A stretch of 64,000 nucleotides of DNA from an uncultured Aquimarina sp. (GTDB lineage: Bacteria > Bacteroidota > Bacteroidia > Flavobacteriales > Flavobacteriaceae). The translations under genes were made by a program, and so were the position numbers. Of the stretch, positions 62,601-64,000 are shown piece by piece. Every line of letters starts with the position of its first letter. Position 1 is the stretch's first letter. A model generated the notes under the pieces. The model saw only the letters and a program-made list of their open reading frames with translations, had not been told where the DNA came from and did not search any database. The stretch spans positions 1,054,001 to 1,118,000 of the forward strand of contig NZ_CANMQT010000001.1 in the NCBI RefSeq assembly GCF_947500065.1, written 5' to 3'.

Positions 62601-63355
62601 GAATCAAATATTCCTATTGTTGTATTAGAGGTTGCGCTTAACAATCGGAAAGTACGTCCTCCATCTCGAGACTTGTATACTCCACTTCCCTGATAAAATG
62701 CTCCTCCTGCACTTGCAGAATTTCCATAACGTTCTCCAGAAACGTAATACCACGTACGGCTATGTCTAGGTCTTGGGTCTTGCACAATTGCAGTAATACT
62801 TGGATTTTGAGAAGATCTTGTTACTTTTCTCCAAGTTTGTCCTTCATTTTCTGTTCTCCATAATCCTCCGGATACTCCACCTGCTAAGATTACATTTTCG
62901 TTTCTATTATCAATAGCTACAGCTCGAGTTCGACCTCCAACATTGAAGGGGCCTCTATTTCTCCAAAAAGAAAATCCACCCGCTTTGGAGGATTTTGGAG
63001 CGGCTTCTAATGATTTCTTTGAATCATCACTTAAACTAATTTTGCTAGAAAACTGAAGTTCGGCTTTTCTAATCCCACTAGGTATTTTGCCTGTACTAGG
63101 GTTTTTTAATCTCATCAATTCAAATTCCGATCTTTCTACGGCGTTATCAGCTTGCCGTTCAAGAGGTGTTTTTGAATCTGTAGATCCCTTTTTGCTGTCA
63201 AACATTCTTGTTTGCTTGTACAACTGATGACCTTTTGTTAATTGTTGATCAGCACTCGTATTTAGCTGTTGTGTTTGAGAAGTTACGGAATACGTTGTAA
63301 GAATAATTGCAATTACGCAAATACCTCTTATGAGGTGTTGTAAAGTTGGTTTCAT
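59663..63355 (-). CDS. Large T9SS-secreted VPS10/BNR-repeat protein
   Basis: 1230 aa with a signal peptide (~1-27, ending VTSQ). BNR/Asp-box repeats (TENEGQTWRKV, SRDGGRTFRLL, SQDGGNTFSEV and TEDAGETWINI) span ~150-870 as a sortilin-like propeller. A beta-sandwich region follows (~870-1130), and a T9SS type A C-terminal sorting domain (~1155-1230, ISVYPNPSNNTFFFNF). It should be anchored to or released at the surface through T9SS. It is related in fold to the BNR protein at 31027, but that one lacks a sorting domain. Its substrate or partner is unknown. Confidence 0.92.
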   Translation of the reverse strand: MKPTLQHLIRGICVIAIILTTYSVTSQTQQLNTSADQQLTKGHQLYKQTRMFDSKKGSTDSKTPLERQADNAVERSEFELMRLKNPSTGKIPSGIRKAELQFSSKISLSDDSKKSLEAAPKSSKAGGFSFWRNRGPFNVGGRTRAVAIDNRNENVILAGGVSGGLWRTENEGQTWRKVTRSSQNPSITAIVQDPRPRHSRTWYYVSGERYGNSASAGGAFYQGSGVYKSRDGGRTFRLLSATSNTTIGIFDSAFDLINSIAIDPTNGDIYLGTLTGIQRSQDGGNTFSEVLAGGFDSKAEVVISSTGQIYATIDSDNDPTASFFASTDGETWTNITPEGFVPVYGRTVMGIDPSNENTVYFLTQNNSGGIPALLNRYDVASGTWTDLSVNLPFGIGGRVGNLNLQGEYNMVVKVHPADSNMVFVGGTNIYRSTTGFTTPAGQESWIAGYSPLNNVSLYTNQHPDQHVLLFFPSDPNKALSGNDGGVFVTEDITAINDGIEPVSWKSLNNGYITTQPYHVAFDPEPNTDDLVAGFQDNGTWFTNSTDANAIWEEDFGGDGAYSAIADNGRTRYVSSQRGNVFRFNFDEDGVFQSFSAVEPAGATGFSFINPFVLDPNNDNIMYMPAGTSIWRNNDLDELPLFTNTNATENWVNLTNTLTSDGSTITALEASRFPVANRLYYGTNSGIVFRMDNANIDNQKVIDITTGKGLPAGFVNDINIDPSNADRVIVTFSNYGIPSVFITEDAGETWINISGNLEENVDGTGNGPSVRSTAFLGGSTGVTGSRLQRVFAATSTGLYSTRRLNGQNTVWRKENFAIGNAVTDEVVTRKDGFIAVAAHGSGLFSARFPINANPLPESSLIATFLLDDFGVDENSEETIIDITGLFVQSQGLPIDIELTNSSPELVTAVLSGNTLTVSYAPDSVGVASIGLVATSGEEQVSEGFTVTVSEPSIYEQTNAQVSTLPSQNFLDFGGLAQSADDFTVPEGNTWNIDRVLAFGGTRGAPSFDSVAIVIFEDNSGLPGDEIYNSGGIAPISELNDSNLNILLPEIVTLKSGKYWISVYVNLAFNPGTNQWFWASQDNVIGEETQFRDPANIFGLGATDWSTASLVFGRTPLDQTFQIFGDIIGSDIDPIAPETEVALATLDLVKEISVYPNPSNNTFFFNFGDAISKSSNNVNINIFNSTGNLVHTISGVNASSSVNWDASRLASGLYYAKISGTNTNTVVKLLKK

Positions 63356-63444
63356 ATTTAAGTTAATTTTGTGTGAGTACCAAAGCTAACTTATTGACTT
63401 GAAAACACTTGTTAAAATATTATCAAAATATTATACTATTTTTA

Positions 63445-63636
63445 TTAATTAGAACGAAGTATAATTTCCCTGCTTTCTGTAATTACATGACAAATATCTT
63501 TGTCTACTATAATTGGAATAGTTGAAGTAAAGGTTTCATAACCGTCACCCCTAATTGTTAATGTATATGTTCCTGTTCTCTCAAAAGCACCTATAAAAGT
63601 ATCTGTATTAGCAAAATTCACTCTAACTGTACTGAA
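63445..63636 (-). pseudogene. 5'-truncated remnant of a carboxypeptidase-like/PEGA-type lipoprotein
   Basis: The open frame begins at a stop (63637-63639) without an ATG and ends TAA at 63445. It reads VNFANTDTFIGAFERTGTYT, then LTIRGDGYETFTSTIPIIV and DKDICHVITESREIILRSN. The GTYTLTI-GYETF-IIVDKDICHV pattern is the C-terminal strand set of Bacteroidetes carboxypeptidase-regulatory-like lipoproteins (usual ending with CHVIT-VTI-L). A GTG at 63619-63621 could start a 58-aa peptide, but no signal remains. It is most likely a decayed gene end. Confidence 0.65.
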
Positions 63637-63669
63637 CTATTTTGAATTATGTATGACTAAAAGTGAAAC

Positions 63670-63695
63670 CCCCTAAAACAAAGCTATTTTAGGGG
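63670..63695. terminator. Bidirectional hairpin terminator after the last peptide gene
   Basis: CCCCTAAAA (63670-63678) with TTTTAGGGG (63687-63695), a 9-bp perfect stem with an 8-nt loop, 31 nt past the stop of the minus-strand peptide. Confidence 0.75.
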
Positions 63696-63726
63696 ATTAA
63701 CTATTTAAAGTTTCTTCAAATCTTTT

Positions 63727-63927
63727 TTAACCATATACACATCCAAATCCTGGTCTAACACGTTCTCCAGGAGCGCAAATAAAATCACCTCTATCTTCAA
63801 AAAAACAACAGCAAGTAGTAGGGCCGGACATATAACAAAATCCAGAACCAACTCCTCCTAATAATGATTTTTGATCTTTTTTATTCAATTCTTTTACTCC
63901 GTTTAAATTTAAAATGTTTTTTAACAT
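63727..63927 (-). CDS. Cys-rich secreted peptide precursor with GG leader, 66 aa
   Basis: The ATG at 63927 gives MLKNILNLNGVKELNKKDQK and a double-glycine site LLGG (residues ~22-25). A longer frame from 63966 adds 13 residues outside the leader family. The core (~41 residues) has six Cys including a CCC run (TTCCCFFEDRG), then two distant Cys (FICAPG and FGCVYG). The leader is shared with the precursor at 55268, but the core is unrelated, as is usual for cassette-like bacteriocin or signalling peptides. No transporter or immunity gene is in the window. Confidence 0.78.
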   Translation of the reverse strand: MLKNILNLNGVKELNKKDQKSLLGGVGSGFCYMSGPTTCCCFFEDRGDFICAPGERVRPGFGCVYG

Positions 63928-64000
63928 GATTTGTGTTTTAAAAGCTTTAATAATAGGCTCAAACATTTATAGACACTTAAGCCTTATGTCTATTCTTACA

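Overview
The window is AT-rich, with short spacers and Bacteroidetes-style promoters (TAnnTTTG -7 boxes). It carries type IX secretion (T9SS) C-terminal sorting domains, lipoproteins, LytTR/7TM sensor systems, TPR-AraC membrane regulators and double-glycine leader peptides. This fits a marine Flavobacteriaceae chromosome. An Aquimarina-like genus is my best guess, but it is inferred from gene content only. I saw no rRNA, tRNA, CRISPR array, IS transposase or prophage.

Layout. (1) 0.3-19 kb is an accessory region. Three paralogous membrane-anchored TPR-AraC regulators (1077, 8839, 13604) each precede exported or hydrolytic genes: a lanthipeptide-like precursor with a prolyl oligopeptidase lipoprotein, a DinB protein and a subtilase; a second S9 peptidase; and two tandem CarboxypepD_reg proteins. 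Duplication debris and REP-like palindromes fill the spacers. (2) 19.4-35.2 kb carries most of heme biosynthesis: a minus-strand operon hemA-hemC-hemD-hemE-DUF6973-EI24-hemF, a divergent AraC regulator, then hemH with a MATE transporter, and hemJ further on. hemL/hemB are not here. (3) 31-42.5 kb is mostly housekeeping: a BNR-repeat exoprotein, a GIY-YIG nuclease lying between inverted REP-like repeats, GNAT, YicC, gmk, nadD, an NtrY-like kinase with DUF4177 and enoyl-CoA hydratase, and a double peptide-ABC ATPase. (4) 42.8-56.5 kb is a signalling and surface region: two collagen-like lipoproteins, a GAF histidine kinase that lacks ATP-binding boxes, a LytTR response regulator, an intact 7TM histidine kinase, a fibre protein of 17-residue repeats with S74 and T9SS domains, six unknown genes (one broken by a TGA), and two small Cys-rich GG-leader peptides. 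(5) 56.7-64 kb has an SPFH/zinc-ribbon pair, a giant T9SS BNR protein, a gene remnant and a third Cys-rich GG-leader peptide.

The most notable signals are as follows. A 21-bp-period direct-repeat motif lies at near-constant distance from the -7 box in front of the GAF-kinase/LytTR operon, the fibre gene and a Cys-rich peptide gene, and so defines a candidate LytTR regulon. A GIY-YIG nuclease gene is bounded by an 18-bp perfect inverted pair of a dispersed palindrome, a possible REP-dispersal unit. A REP-like palindrome is embedded in frame in hemD. A recent-looking nonsense codon interrupts the gene at 53857. A perfect 42-bp palindrome sits 10 bp before a peptide gene start.
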